Below, in pieces: positions 35,620 through 44,378 of a stretch of DNA of 64,000 nucleotides (the stretch's first letter is position 1; every line of letters begins with the position of its first letter). A program made the translations under genes and the position numbers. Source of the DNA: an uncultured Collinsella sp. (lineage in GTDB: Bacteria; Actinomycetota; Coriobacteriia; Coriobacteriales; Coriobacteriaceae); the NCBI GenBank assembly GCA_958427355.1, contig CAUACA010000007.1:1-64000 (forward strand). Direction: 5' to 3'. Below the pieces are notes generated by a model, which did no database searches, was not told the DNA's origin, and saw only the letters and a list, made by a program, of their open reading frames with translations.

Positions 35620-35652
35620 AAAAAAGAAGCGGGGCCGAAACCCCACTTCTTT
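35620..35652 (-). promoter_or_regulatory. terminator-like hairpin in the rimP leader (attenuator candidate)
   Basis: A 12-bp stem with one mismatch (35623-35634 with 35641-35652) is followed on the minus strand by six T residues, then directly by the rimP ribosome site. It lies within the leader downstream of the promoter at 35678-35706. No minus-strand gene precedes it, so it cannot be the terminator of another gene. Confidence 0.75.
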
Positions 35653-35677
35653 CAATTACAACTTCATTTGCAAGCAA

Positions 35678-35706
35678 ACTATACCAATAGCTGCGGAAAC
35701 GTGCAA
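35678..35706 (-). promoter_or_regulatory. promoter of the rimP-nusA-infB operon
   Basis: Minus-strand TTGCAC (35701-35706), exact 17-base spacer, TATAGT (35678-35683). The expected start is about 70 bases before rimP. The remaining 35707-35966 shows no further gene. Confidence 0.75.
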
Positions 35707-35966
35707 GCACAGTACGAACCTGCAGGTCAGCGTGCGCACAGCTTCTCCACAAGAATAGGACAATTGGACTAAAGACTCCATGAGGCAAGCGCCCGATGGT
35801 CCAAGAACGGGCCATGCGTCCCAATCCACAGGCCCGTTCGAACCCCAAGGGCATTCCTTCCCGAGCCCCTATCGACCAGACTTAGCTAAGGGCATTCTGC
35901 AACAAGCCAGCCAGCAAGTCGCGCAACGACGAACCTTTCCAAATCCTCTACGGCAAGGAGGCACCC

Positions 35967-36539
35967 ATGAAACGCCTAGGCACCCTCTGCATGACTGCGC
36001 TCGCCATCGCAACGTGCTCGCTGGCCCTCTTGGGCTGCGGCAACGCGAATGGCAAAACCGGAACATGCGAACCGAACCCTGGCAGCACCAAAGCCATCGA
36101 GAAAACGGCACCATCGGAGAGCTTCGACAAAATAAACGAAGACATCGTCGATCCCCAGGGCCTGGGTCCCGACCCTCAAGAACAGTTCCCCATCGACCTT
36201 GAGGTAGACGAGAACGTCCATGTTACCTGCGTGGGCAAGGACACCGACGGCTACGGGGACGCCGCGCTCGTCTTTACGGTGACCAACAACACCGGTGTCG
36301 ACATGATGTTTGGCGATGTGGACTCATATGCCTACGTCAACGGCGTGGTCCGCGACGTACGCATGCGCCAACCGGTCGCCGCTGGAGAGGAAACGCGCGC
36401 CATGCTCACCTTTGTGGGCACCTTCGACGATCCGGACTTTGATGTGAACAACGACCTCAACGACATCTACCTCAACATTTGGATGTTCGAAGAGGCAACG
36501 GGCAACGTTTACTTTAGGGACCTGGTACACATCCCATAG
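35967..36539 (+). CDS. secreted lipoprotein, DUF5067-like
   Basis: A 190-residue lipoprotein: basic start MKRLG, hydrophobic segment, lipobox LALLGCG with Cys near residue 24. The mature part has a beta-rich FTVTNNTGVDMMFGDVDS segment and WMFEEATGNVYFRDL end, resembling DUF5067/DUF4352-like immunoglobulin-type extracellular domains. AAGGAGG precedes the ATG. It stands alone on the plus strand with its own terminator; role unknown. Confidence 0.8.
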   Translation: MKRLGTLCMTALAIATCSLALLGCGNANGKTGTCEPNPGSTKAIEKTAPSESFDKINEDIVDPQGLGPDPQEQFPIDLEVDENVHVTCVGKDTDGYGDAALVFTVTNNTGVDMMFGDVDSYAYVNGVVRDVRMRQPVAAGEETRAMLTFVGTFDDPDFDVNNDLNDIYLNIWMFEEATGNVYFRDLVHIP

Positions 36540-36582
36540 AAGACGTTGCGACGCACTGACTAAGCAGGGCTTAAAACATAAG

Positions 36583-36617
36583 ACGAGGGACGACCCAATC
36601 GGATCGCCCCTCGTTTG
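36583..36617. terminator. bidirectional terminator between lipoprotein gene and leuS
   Basis: ACGAGGG.CGA and TCG.CCCTCGT arms followed by TTTG on the plus strand, between the two convergent genes. Confidence 0.75.
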
Positions 36618-36643
36618 TTGCATGTCAGCTATGCGCGCAGCGC

Positions 36644-39220
36644 TTACTTGACCACCAGGTTGACCAGCTTACCGGGCACGCAGATGGCCTTGACGACCGT
36701 CTTGCCCTCGAGCCACTTGGCGACGGCGGCCTCGGCGGCAGCCTGCATATCCTCATTGGAGGCATCGCGGGCAACGTCGACGCGGCCGCGGACCTTGCCG
36801 AGCACCTGGACCACGATCTGCACCGTGTCCTCAACGGACTCGGCCAGGTCGAACTCGGGCCAGGCGGCGGTGTAGGCGTTGCCCTCGCAGCCGAGTGCCT
36901 CGTGCCACAGCTCGTCGGCCCAGAACGGACAGATGGGGGCAAGGACGCTCACGATATCCTTAGCCACGCCGTAGCACAGCGCCTTGTCGCGGGCGGTACC
37001 CTCGGTGGCGTTGAGGTAGGCGCTCGCCGCGTTGACGAGCTCCATGACGGCCGAGATGGCGGTGTTGAACTGGCCGCGATCGAAGTCCTCGGTGCACTTG
37101 GCGATGGTGCGATGACGCTCGCGATAGAGCTTCATCGCAACCTCGTCGAGTGCGGACTTGTCGAAGGCCACGTTGGCGTCGCCGGACTGGACGAGCTGCC
37201 AAACGATACGCCAGGCGCGCTTGATGAAGCGGTTGGCGCCCTCAACGGCCTTGGGATCCCAGTCGAAGTCCTTCTCGGGCGGGGCGATAAACAGGATCGC
37301 CAAACGCATGGTGTCGGCGCCGTAGGGCTCGATGACCGAGCTCGGGGGCACGACATTGCCCTTGGACTTGGACATGGTGTCGCCGTTCTCGTCCTTGACC
37401 ATACCCTGGCACAACAGGTTGGTGAAGGGCTCGTCCACACTCAGCAGGCCCAGGTCGCGCAGCGCCTTGGTAAAGAAGCGGCTGTAGAGCAGGTGCAGAA
37501 TGGCGTGCTCGATGCCGCCGATGTAGTTATCGACGGGCATCCAACGGTCAGCGGCCTCTCGGGAGAAGGGCAGCTCGGTGTTGTGAGGATCGGTATAGCG
37601 CAGGTAATACCAGCTGGAGCAGGTAAAGGTGTCCATGGTATCGGTCTCGCGCTTGGCCGGGCGGCCGCAGACCGGGCAGGTGGTCTCGTAGAACTCCTTG
37701 CACTCGGCGAGGGTTTCGCCGGCGCCCAGGTCCAGGTTCTCGGGCAGCGTCACCGGCAGCTGATCCTCGGGCACGGGCACGATGCCGCAGTGCTCGCAGT
37801 GGATGGCCGGGATGGGGTTACCCCAATAGCGCTGGCGGCTGATGAGCCAGTCGCGCAGACGGAACTCGACCTTGCGACGACCGCAGCCCATGGCCTCGAG
37901 GTCGGCCACGATCGCAGCCTCGCCCTCGGAGTGCTTACCGCCGCGCATGCCGGTGTACTTGCCGGACTGGACGAGCGTGCCCTCGGCAGCGTGGGCACAA
38001 TCCCAGTCGACGGTCTCGGCATGGAAGGTATCGATGGTCTTGCCGCTGGCCTCGACGGCAGCGCGATCGTCATCGTCCAGGATGATCGGCACGATCGGCA
38101 GGTCGTACTTGCGGGCGAACTCAAAGTCGCGCTGGTCGCCGCAGGGAACAGCCATGACGGCACCGGTGCCGTAATCGGCGACGACATAATCGGCAACCCA
38201 CACGGGGACCTTCTCGCCGTTGACGGGGTTTACCACATAGCGGCCCGTGAAGGCACCGTGCTTCTCGAGGGTGCCCTGGGCACGCTCGACGGCAGAGATA
38301 TGCTTGGAGTCCTCGACAATCTTGGTGACGGCCTCCTCGTACTCCGTACCCTCGACGAGCTCGTGCAGACCGGCGTACTCGGGAGCCAGGACAAAGAAGG
38401 AGACGCCAAAAAGGGTATCGGCACGCGTGGTGAAGACGGTGATCTTGCCCTCATCGCCCTCGATGGGCTCGCCATCCTGGTCGCACAGGGTAAAGTCGAC
38501 CTCGGCGCCCTCGGAGCGACCGATCCAGTTGGCCTGCATCTGCTTGACGCGCTCGGGCCAGCCGGGGAGCTTCTCCAAGTCGTCGAGCAGCTCCTGAGAG
38601 TAGTCGGTAATCTTGTAGTACCACTGCTCAAGGTCGCGCTTCTCGGGCTCGGTGCCGCAGCGCCAGCACTTGCCCTCGGTAACCTGCTCGTTGGCCAGAA
38701 CGGTCTTGCAGGTGGGGCACCAGTTGACCGGGTTCTTCTTGCGGTAGACCAGGCCCTTTTCCCACATCTTCTCAAAGATCCACTGGCCCCAGCGGTAGTA
38801 GTCGGGGCTGCAGGTCTTGACCATGCGATCCAGATCGTAGGAGAAGCCCATGCGCTTCATCGTAGCGAGCGCCTGGTCCATGTTCTTATACGTCCAGGCA
38901 GCAGCCTGCGTGTTGTGCTTGATAGCGGCGTTCTCGGCAGGCAGGCCAAAGGCGTCAAAGCCGATGGGGTGCAGCACGTCGTAACCGCGCATGCGGGCCT
39001 GACGGGCCATGGCATCGCCGATGGTGTAGTTGCGCGCGTGGCCCATGTGCAGGTCGCCCGACGGATACGGGAACATCTCGAGCACGTACTTCTTGGGCTT
39101 GCTGTCGTCGGTGTCGACGGCAAAGAGGTTGGAGTCCTCCCAGGCCTTCATCCATCGGGACTCAATGGCCTGCGCGTCGTAGGCAGGGATCTCGTCCTTA
39201 TGATCTGTGCAATCGCACAT
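36644..39220 (-). CDS. leuS: leucyl-tRNA synthetase
   Basis: An 858-residue class I synthetase. The HIGH box is HMGH in YPSGDLHMGHARNYTIGD (about 52-69), the CP1 editing domain spans about 220-420, a zinc-ribbon CPTCKTVLANEQVTEGKCWRC lies near 155-175 (quoted in part), and MSKSKGN is at about 625. AAAGGAG precedes the ATG. There is no T-box signature (TGGNACC) in its leader; the leader contains a long structured hairpin. Confidence 0.97.
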   Translation of the reverse strand: MCDCTDHKDEIPAYDAQAIESRWMKAWEDSNLFAVDTDDSKPKKYVLEMFPYPSGDLHMGHARNYTIGDAMARQARMRGYDVLHPIGFDAFGLPAENAAIKHNTQAAAWTYKNMDQALATMKRMGFSYDLDRMVKTCSPDYYRWGQWIFEKMWEKGLVYRKKNPVNWCPTCKTVLANEQVTEGKCWRCGTEPEKRDLEQWYYKITDYSQELLDDLEKLPGWPERVKQMQANWIGRSEGAEVDFTLCDQDGEPIEGDEGKITVFTTRADTLFGVSFFVLAPEYAGLHELVEGTEYEEAVTKIVEDSKHISAVERAQGTLEKHGAFTGRYVVNPVNGEKVPVWVADYVVADYGTGAVMAVPCGDQRDFEFARKYDLPIVPIILDDDDRAAVEASGKTIDTFHAETVDWDCAHAAEGTLVQSGKYTGMRGGKHSEGEAAIVADLEAMGCGRRKVEFRLRDWLISRQRYWGNPIPAIHCEHCGIVPVPEDQLPVTLPENLDLGAGETLAECKEFYETTCPVCGRPAKRETDTMDTFTCSSWYYLRYTDPHNTELPFSREAADRWMPVDNYIGGIEHAILHLLYSRFFTKALRDLGLLSVDEPFTNLLCQGMVKDENGDTMSKSKGNVVPPSSVIEPYGADTMRLAILFIAPPEKDFDWDPKAVEGANRFIKRAWRIVWQLVQSGDANVAFDKSALDEVAMKLYRERHRTIAKCTEDFDRGQFNTAISAVMELVNAASAYLNATEGTARDKALCYGVAKDIVSVLAPICPFWADELWHEALGCEGNAYTAAWPEFDLAESVEDTVQIVVQVLGKVRGRVDVARDASNEDMQAAAEAAVAKWLEGKTVVKAICVPGKLVNLVVK

Positions 39221-39244
39221 ATCAGCTCCTTTAATCTTAGCTGG

Positions 39245-39361
39245 GGTCAGTCGGCTTGGCTTTATTCGCTACTGCGGACAGTCCTGCGCAAGACGAAGAG
39301 CACTTAATGTGCTCTTCTTTGCGTGCGGAACTTGTAGCGAACAAAGCTAAGCTGCCCGACC
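39245..39361. ncRNA. long hairpin element between guaB and leuS (structured RNA or repeat)
   Basis: A 28-bp imperfect stem (39245-39272 with 39334-39361) encloses an inner perfect 8-bp hairpin AAGAGCAC/GTGCTCTT (39296-39316) with a second pairing just outside it. It could be the leuS 5' leader on the minus strand, a small RNA, or an intergenic repeat; the strand is not decided because wobble pairs occur in both readings. Confidence 0.45.
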
Positions 39362-39396
39362 CTAAGGTTGACTCGACTGATAATAGCAAATACGAC

Positions 39397-39431
39397 AAGC
39401 GAGATGCCTGCGACTTGCAGGCATCTCGCTT
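39397..39431 (-). terminator. terminator hairpin after guaB
   Basis: A perfect 15-bp stem (39397-39411 with 39417-39431) with a 5-base loop lies 49 bases after the guaB stop. The U tract is weak on both strands. Confidence 0.6.
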
Positions 39432-39479
39432 TATCTAAATAACGTGGTTGATACTCAACCTTTATGTGAAGCTCTTATC

Positions 39480-40991
39480 CTATCGATAAGACACAGACTG
39501 CTGCGAATCCTTGACCACAACGTCGTGGGCGCCGCCTTCGACGATGGAGGTGGAGCTGACCAGAGTCAGGCGTGCCTTTTCCTGGAGCTCGGGGATCGAG
39601 AGGGCGCCGCAGTTGCACATCGTGGACTTGACCTTGTAGAGCGTGCCGCCCACGCCGTCCTTGAGGGAACCTGCATAGGGAACGTAGGAGTCAACGCCCT
39701 CGACGAAGCTGAGCTTCGCGGCGCCGCCCAGGTCGTAGCGCTGCCAGTTACGGGCACGCGCAGAACCCTCGCCCCAGTACTCCTTCATATACTGGCCGTT
39801 CACGTTGACGCGCTCGGTCGGGCTCTCATCAAAGCGAGCGAAGTAGCGGCCCAGCATCATAAAGTCGGCACCCATGGCAAGGGCGAGCGTCATGTGGTAG
39901 TCGTAGACGATACCGCCGTCGGAGCACACGGGCACGTAGACACCGGTCTCCTCGTAGTACTCGTCGCGAGCGCGGCAGACGTCGATCAGCGCGGTGGCCT
40001 GGCCACGGCCGATACCCTTGGTCTCACGGGTAATGCAGATGGAACCGCCGCCGATACCGACCTTGATGAAGTCGGCACCGCAGTCTGCCAGGAAGCGGAA
40101 GCCCTCGGCATCGACGACGTTACCGGCACCGACCTTAACGTCCTCGCCGTAGTTGGCGCGGATCCACTCGATGGTGCGCTTCTGCCACTCGCTGAAGCCC
40201 TCGGAGGAGTCGATGCACAGGACATCGGCGCCGGCCTCGATGAGCAGCGGCACGCGCTCGGCATAGTCGCGGGTGTTGATACCGGCGCCGACCATGTAGC
40301 GCTTGTCGCCATCGAGCAGCTCGTTGGGGTTGGTCTTGTGGCTGTCGTAGTCCTTGCGGAAGACGATGCCCATAAGGTGATCGTTGTCGTCGACGATCGG
40401 CAGGGCGTTGAGCTTGTTGTCCCAGATGACGTCGTTGGCAACCTTGAGGCTGATGTTCTTGTCGCCCACGATGAGCTGCTCACGCGGGGTCATGAACTCG
40501 GAGACCTTCGTCTGGTGGTCATCACGACTGGGGCGATAGTCACGGCTGGTGACGATGCCCAGGAGCTTACCCTTGGGAGTGCCGTCGTCGGTGACCGGCA
40601 TGGTGGAGTGGCCGGTCTTCTCCTTAAGCTCGATGACCTGCTCCATGGTCATGTCGGGGGTCAGCGTGGAATCGGACTGAACGAAACCGGCCTTGTGATC
40701 CTTGACGGCCTTGACCATAGCGGCCTCGGACTCGGCGCTCTGGGAACCGTAAATGAAGGACAGGCCACCCTCGGTAGCGAGCGCGACACCCATATCGACG
40801 CCCGAGACGGACTGCATGATGGCGGAAACCATGGGGATGTTCAGGGTGATTGCCGGCTTCTCACCGCGCTTAAAGCGGGTCAGCGGCGTCTTAAGAGAGA
40901 CGTTGTTGGGGATGCACTGCGAGGACGAGTAACCAGGGACCAGCAGATACTCCGAAAACGTGTGGGACTCACCGGGAAAGAACGTAGCCAT
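39480..40991 (-). CDS. guaB: IMP dehydrogenase, Tritrichomonas-like type
   Basis: A 503-residue IMP dehydrogenase, which oxidises IMP to XMP in GTP synthesis. The catalytic loop is GIGGGSICITRETKGIGRG with the Cys at about residue 319, and a CBS pair occupies about 110-225. NAD/flap segments EYWGEGSARARNWQRYDLGG and the end STSIVEGGAHDVVVKD complete it. By memory the whole sequence, including the length and Cys position, is far closer to the protozoan Tritrichomonas foetus enzyme than to E. coli GuaB. AAGGAG precedes the ATG. guaA is not adjacent. Confidence 0.93.
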   Translation of the reverse strand: MATFFPGESHTFSEYLLVPGYSSSQCIPNNVSLKTPLTRFKRGEKPAITLNIPMVSAIMQSVSGVDMGVALATEGGLSFIYGSQSAESEAAMVKAVKDHKAGFVQSDSTLTPDMTMEQVIELKEKTGHSTMPVTDDGTPKGKLLGIVTSRDYRPSRDDHQTKVSEFMTPREQLIVGDKNISLKVANDVIWDNKLNALPIVDDNDHLMGIVFRKDYDSHKTNPNELLDGDKRYMVGAGINTRDYAERVPLLIEAGADVLCIDSSEGFSEWQKRTIEWIRANYGEDVKVGAGNVVDAEGFRFLADCGADFIKVGIGGGSICITRETKGIGRGQATALIDVCRARDEYYEETGVYVPVCSDGGIVYDYHMTLALAMGADFMMLGRYFARFDESPTERVNVNGQYMKEYWGEGSARARNWQRYDLGGAAKLSFVEGVDSYVPYAGSLKDGVGGTLYKVKSTMCNCGALSIPELQEKARLTLVSSTSIVEGGAHDVVVKDSQQSVSYR

Positions 40992-41184
40992 GTTTCTCCT
41001 TTTTCCATGCGACCGGTCGGCTGCAGGCCTCGTAGGACCCAGCCCAACCTTGGGCGCCCAATACTGGGCAAGTATCTTAACGCACTTTGACTGCTACAAT
41101 GCATGATTTAAGAAGAGCACACGAGGGTTTGACGCAGGCTATGCGTTTGCCCAGCAAACACTTTAGCGGGGAGACGTGGAGCAC

Positions 41185-41529
41185 ATGGAGTACAAGACGA
41201 CGGCAAAGTTGGTCATTCAAGCGTGCGACAAGGATCTGCCGGGCGTGTTCGGCCACGGCTGCGTCTTGCTGCTGCAGGGTATTGCCCGCGAGCACTCGCT
41301 CAACCGCGCCGCCAAGAGCATGGGCATGGCGTATTCCAAGGCCTGGCGCATTGTAAACGAGGCCGAAGGTCAGCTGGGCTGCAAGCTCATCGAGCGCGAC
41401 GGCGCCCGCGGATCCACCCTCACCCCCGCCGGCGAGCGAGCCATAGCGGTCTACGAAGAGCTGCAGGCCGACATTAACAACGTCATCGCCACCAAAGCCA
41501 ACGCCCTCATCGCCAGCATCAAAGAGTAG
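41185..41529 (+). CDS. ModE-type winged-helix regulator (DNA-binding domain only)
   Basis: A 114-residue protein that is a single ModE/LysR-like winged helix: GCVLLLQGIAREHSLNRAA, KSMGMAYSKAWRIVNEAEGQ and LIERDGARGSTLTPAGE. It lacks the molybdate-binding MOP domains of full ModE, so any ligand is unknown. The start is ambiguous between ATG 41185 and GTG 41176; GGGGAG lies upstream. It diverges from guaB. No molybdate transport genes are in view. Confidence 0.82.
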   Translation: MEYKTTAKLVIQACDKDLPGVFGHGCVLLLQGIAREHSLNRAAKSMGMAYSKAWRIVNEAEGQLGCKLIERDGARGSTLTPAGERAIAVYEELQADINNVIATKANALIASIKE

Positions 41530-41570
41530 CCAATTTGGGACGGGGCTTTTTTAGCTGGTCGGTCACCATA

Positions 41571-41648
41571 GATGATTATTCTGGGACGGGGATTAAAAAA
41601 TCATTGTGTACCTAATGATTTTTTAATCCCCGTCCCAGAATAATCATC
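41571..41648. repeat. perfect 35-bp inverted repeat with GGGACGGGGATT core (copy 3)
   Basis: Arms 41571-41605 and 41614-41648 are perfectly complementary over 35 bases with an 8-base loop. A partial extra copy (TTGGGACGGGGCTTTTTT) sits at 41535-41552. The right arm includes the stop codon of the minus-strand gene that ends at 41644. Confidence 0.9.
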
Positions 41649-42651
41649 GGAGGGCATTGTCTAGGGTGGCGGCCACGATCAAGGGGTCGTCGGTACCGGC
41701 GAAGAGGCGGATGGTGCTCCCCTGCTTGCCGCGTGGGGCCGAAAGGCGCGTCGTTGCGCCGCCGGCGGGCGATGTGCGAAACTCCCCGGGCAAAGCATCG
41801 AACAGCTCGCCCGCGCTACGTTCGATAAGATCAAACTCAACTGCCGGTCCAAAGCCGTGCTCGAGGATTCCCGTTGCAGCCGCATGGTCGGGATGCGAAC
41901 TCAGCCCGGGATAGCGAACGTTGCGCACCATCTCGTTGGCGGCCAGATACTCGGCCAGCGCACGGGCGCGGTCGAAATGCGCCTGCATGCGGACGTTAAG
42001 CGAGGAAAGCCCACGCTCCAGCACGTCGGTCTCCTCGGCAGAAAGGTCGAGCGCCGACGCACCGCAGCCTGCAAACAATACGTGCGCGCACTCGGCAGCG
42101 GCATCCACACGATGGCGCTTGAGCTGCGAGCGCGCCACCGAAGCGGCAACGAGCTTGCGCTGTGCCTTACCAGCACACACGCGGTCGAGTGCCTCGAGCG
42201 ACAGCACAGCACCCAAGCGCAACGGATCGCACCCAAAGACGCCAGCCACAGTATTATCCACCACGAGCAGCGCATGCGTCTCGCGAGCCGTGCGGCCCAA
42301 AGCGCGAAGGTCGGGCACACGCAGGCCAAACCCACCGATTGAGTTCACAAACCACCACAGGTGCGGCCCCTCGGCATCAAACGAAGCATCAAAACCCTCG
42401 GACGCAGCAGCAAACGCCGCAACCGACGGCTCGCCCACCATAGCCACGTCGCAGGCATCAAAGCCGTGCGCAAACGCATCGACAAAGTCGTCCGCAAAGG
42501 CCACCAGGCGGTCACCGGGACGCACAATACCCAGCAGCGACAGAGCCGCCGGCACATGCGGGGCCGCAACAAGACGCGCCTCACGCGCGCCGGTCCTTAC
42601 AGCACAGGCCTCTTCTAGCTGCTGTACATCCACAAGGCATCGCCCCTTCAT
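41644..42651 (-). CDS. divergent Cys/Met-metabolism-type PLP enzyme
   Basis: A 335-residue protein of the trans-sulfuration (MetB/MetC/MetY) fold-type I family, probably shorter than usual at the N-terminus (family about 380-400). Visible traits are LLVVDNTVAGVFGCDPLR (the conserved Asp-Asn-Thr), a C-terminal FEF-like region and TTRLSAPRGKQGSTIRLFAG. The normal SxTKY..GH lysine block is replaced by LDRVCAGKAQRKLVAASV, so the PLP-lysine assignment is uncertain and activity doubtful. ATG 42651 lies directly behind the scrB terminator; a GTG at 42633 has a better-spaced AAGGGG. Confidence 0.65.
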   Translation of the reverse strand: MKGRCLVDVQQLEEACAVRTGAREARLVAAPHVPAALSLLGIVRPGDRLVAFADDFVDAFAHGFDACDVAMVGEPSVAAFAAASEGFDASFDAEGPHLWWFVNSIGGFGLRVPDLRALGRTARETHALLVVDNTVAGVFGCDPLRLGAVLSLEALDRVCAGKAQRKLVAASVARSQLKRHRVDAAAECAHVLFAGCGASALDLSAEETDVLERGLSSLNVRMQAHFDRARALAEYLAANEMVRNVRYPGLSSHPDHAAATGILEHGFGPAVEFDLIERSAGELFDALPGEFRTSPAGGATTRLSAPRGKQGSTIRLFAGTDDPLIVAATLDNALR

Positions 42652-42655
42652 AAGC

Positions 42656-42691
42656 AAAAACCCACGATGCGGGTGTTCCCCGCATCGTGGG
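42656..42691 (-). terminator. intrinsic terminator after scrB
   Basis: A perfect 13-bp stem (CCCACGATGCGGG) with a 5-base loop, followed on the minus strand by TTTTT (42656-42660). It ends five bases before the next gene's ATG. Confidence 0.88.
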
Positions 42692-42729
42692 CAACGGCTG
42701 CAGTATAGCGCCGATATGCGACGAATCGC

Positions 42730-44271
42730 CTAGATGTTGAGCGTGTGATAGGTCACATTCGCACCCGGAGCGTCAACGGTCACGCCATAGGCCTCGGGAT
42801 AGATGCGCGTCGAAAATACGAGCGCGCCATCGTTCACAAACACCTCGACCGACGAGACATCGCCAACAATTCGCACGTTGCGCACCTCGTCGACGGGCTC
42901 CCAGCGCACGGTACGACCACAGCCGGCAGAAGCGCAACCCTCATCGGTAAATCGCATCTCAAAGCGCGCGGGTAGCTCGCCCTCGGCGGGCATAAACGCC
43001 AGTTTCAGCTCGCCATCTACGGTCGCGGCAAACGCGCCGTCGACACCGTCAACAACAACGTCAAAGCAGGTATCGCTGGCAACCTCCAACGAGCCCTCCC
43101 CCACGCGCACCGAGGCATAATGGCGCTCGATCTCGCGCGCCGGCTGCTGCAGCACCACGCCGCCGGCACCGGCTGTAAGCTCGCGCGGCACTGTCATGCA
43201 GTGTTGCCAGCCGCACGCCACGGTGGGCGCATTGTCATAGGTCGGTTCATCGGGCATGCCCATCCAGCCGATCAGAATGTGGCGACCATCCTCGGCCGTA
43301 AACTCCTGCGGAGCATAGAAGTCAAAACCGGCGTCCCACAGGCGGAGCTCACCCAGCCCATAGGCATCGTCACCACCGGTAATGTCGCCCGTTACAGGCA
43401 TATAGCCCGCTGCATACACATTGCCGCGGTCCCAACGACCGCCCTCGAGCCCCTGGGGCGAGAAGGAAAGGAACTTCGCCGGTACGCCGCCATCCGCCTC
43501 AAGCTCCAGATACCCCGGGCACTCCCACATAAAGCCAAAACGCTCGGGCGTAGACACGCGGCTCTCGAGCTCCCAACTCAGCATATCGGCCGAACCATAC
43601 ACCAGGATCTCACCCACATCGCGCCCGGCACCCTCGCCGTGCATGACGCAAAATCGACTATCGACATGCGGCCCGTCCACGCGACGACGCGCGCCCAGCA
43701 CCATGTGGTAACGTCCATCATCATCGCGCCACACCTTGGGGTCACGCACGTGGCAGGTCAAATCCTCGGGATAATCCTCGGACGCCAGCACCACGCGCTT
43801 TTGGCTGAACTCCCGACCGGCAAGGCCATCAACGCTCTCGACATAAACGGTATCGGCGCGACGACCAGTATTGACGTAGTCGTACGTACCGTCCGCATCG
43901 GAGAGCTTAACGTTGCCTGTGTACAGTACGCGGATGCGGCCGTCCTCGGCAAGTGCGGAGCCAGAATACACGCCATGGCAATCGAACGGCTCGTCGGGCA
44001 GCAGCGGAGCGCCAACGTAGTCCCACGTCATAAGGTCGCGGCTCGTCGCATGGCCCCAGGCCTTAACGCCGCCCTCGACATCAAACGGCGCATACTGAAA
44101 ATAGGCATGGAACACGCCATCTGCCTGGCAAAGACCGTTGGGGTCATTGAGCCAACCCGCCGGCGGCATAATGTGGAAATGCTGGCCATACGCGCCATGA
44201 CCGCACTCAGAGGCGGCAGCGTCAACAGCGGCAACCAGCTTTGCAAGGTCGCGACCAAGTGCATTAGACAT
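42730..44271 (-). CDS. scrB: sucrose-6-phosphate hydrolase (GH32)
   Basis: A 513-residue GH32 beta-fructosidase that cleaves the sucrose-6-phosphate made by the adjacent PTS. It has the nucleophile motif WLNDPNG (residues 40-46), RDPKVW near 177 and MWECPGYLEL near 245 (acid/base Glu), then a C-terminal beta-sandwich. Start ATG 44271 has only weak AGGA. It is 107 bases downstream of scrA; the substrate sucrose is inferred from the PTS and the regulator. Confidence 0.9.
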   Translation of the reverse strand: MSNALGRDLAKLVAAVDAAASECGHGAYGQHFHIMPPAGWLNDPNGLCQADGVFHAYFQYAPFDVEGGVKAWGHATSRDLMTWDYVGAPLLPDEPFDCHGVYSGSALAEDGRIRVLYTGNVKLSDADGTYDYVNTGRRADTVYVESVDGLAGREFSQKRVVLASEDYPEDLTCHVRDPKVWRDDDGRYHMVLGARRRVDGPHVDSRFCVMHGEGAGRDVGEILVYGSADMLSWELESRVSTPERFGFMWECPGYLELEADGGVPAKFLSFSPQGLEGGRWDRGNVYAAGYMPVTGDITGGDDAYGLGELRLWDAGFDFYAPQEFTAEDGRHILIGWMGMPDEPTYDNAPTVACGWQHCMTVPRELTAGAGGVVLQQPAREIERHYASVRVGEGSLEVASDTCFDVVVDGVDGAFAATVDGELKLAFMPAEGELPARFEMRFTDEGCASAGCGRTVRWEPVDEVRNVRIVGDVSSVEVFVNDGALVFSTRIYPEAYGVTVDAPGANVTYHTLNI

Positions 44272-44378
44272 ATCAAAGTCCTAACGGATCGAAAGTAACA
44301 AGGCGCCAGAGAACGGCACCAGATACGGGAAACGCCCGTGAGCATACAACCCGCGGGCATCCCCTCAATCAAAAGCTC

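Noticed and set aside
35600..35854. N-terminal extension of RimP
   Set aside because: The added segment spans the promoter and leader hairpin and lacks family similarity.
39221..39479. T-box riboswitch upstream of leuS
   Set aside because: The leader is structured, but no TGGNACC antiterminator signature is present on the minus strand.
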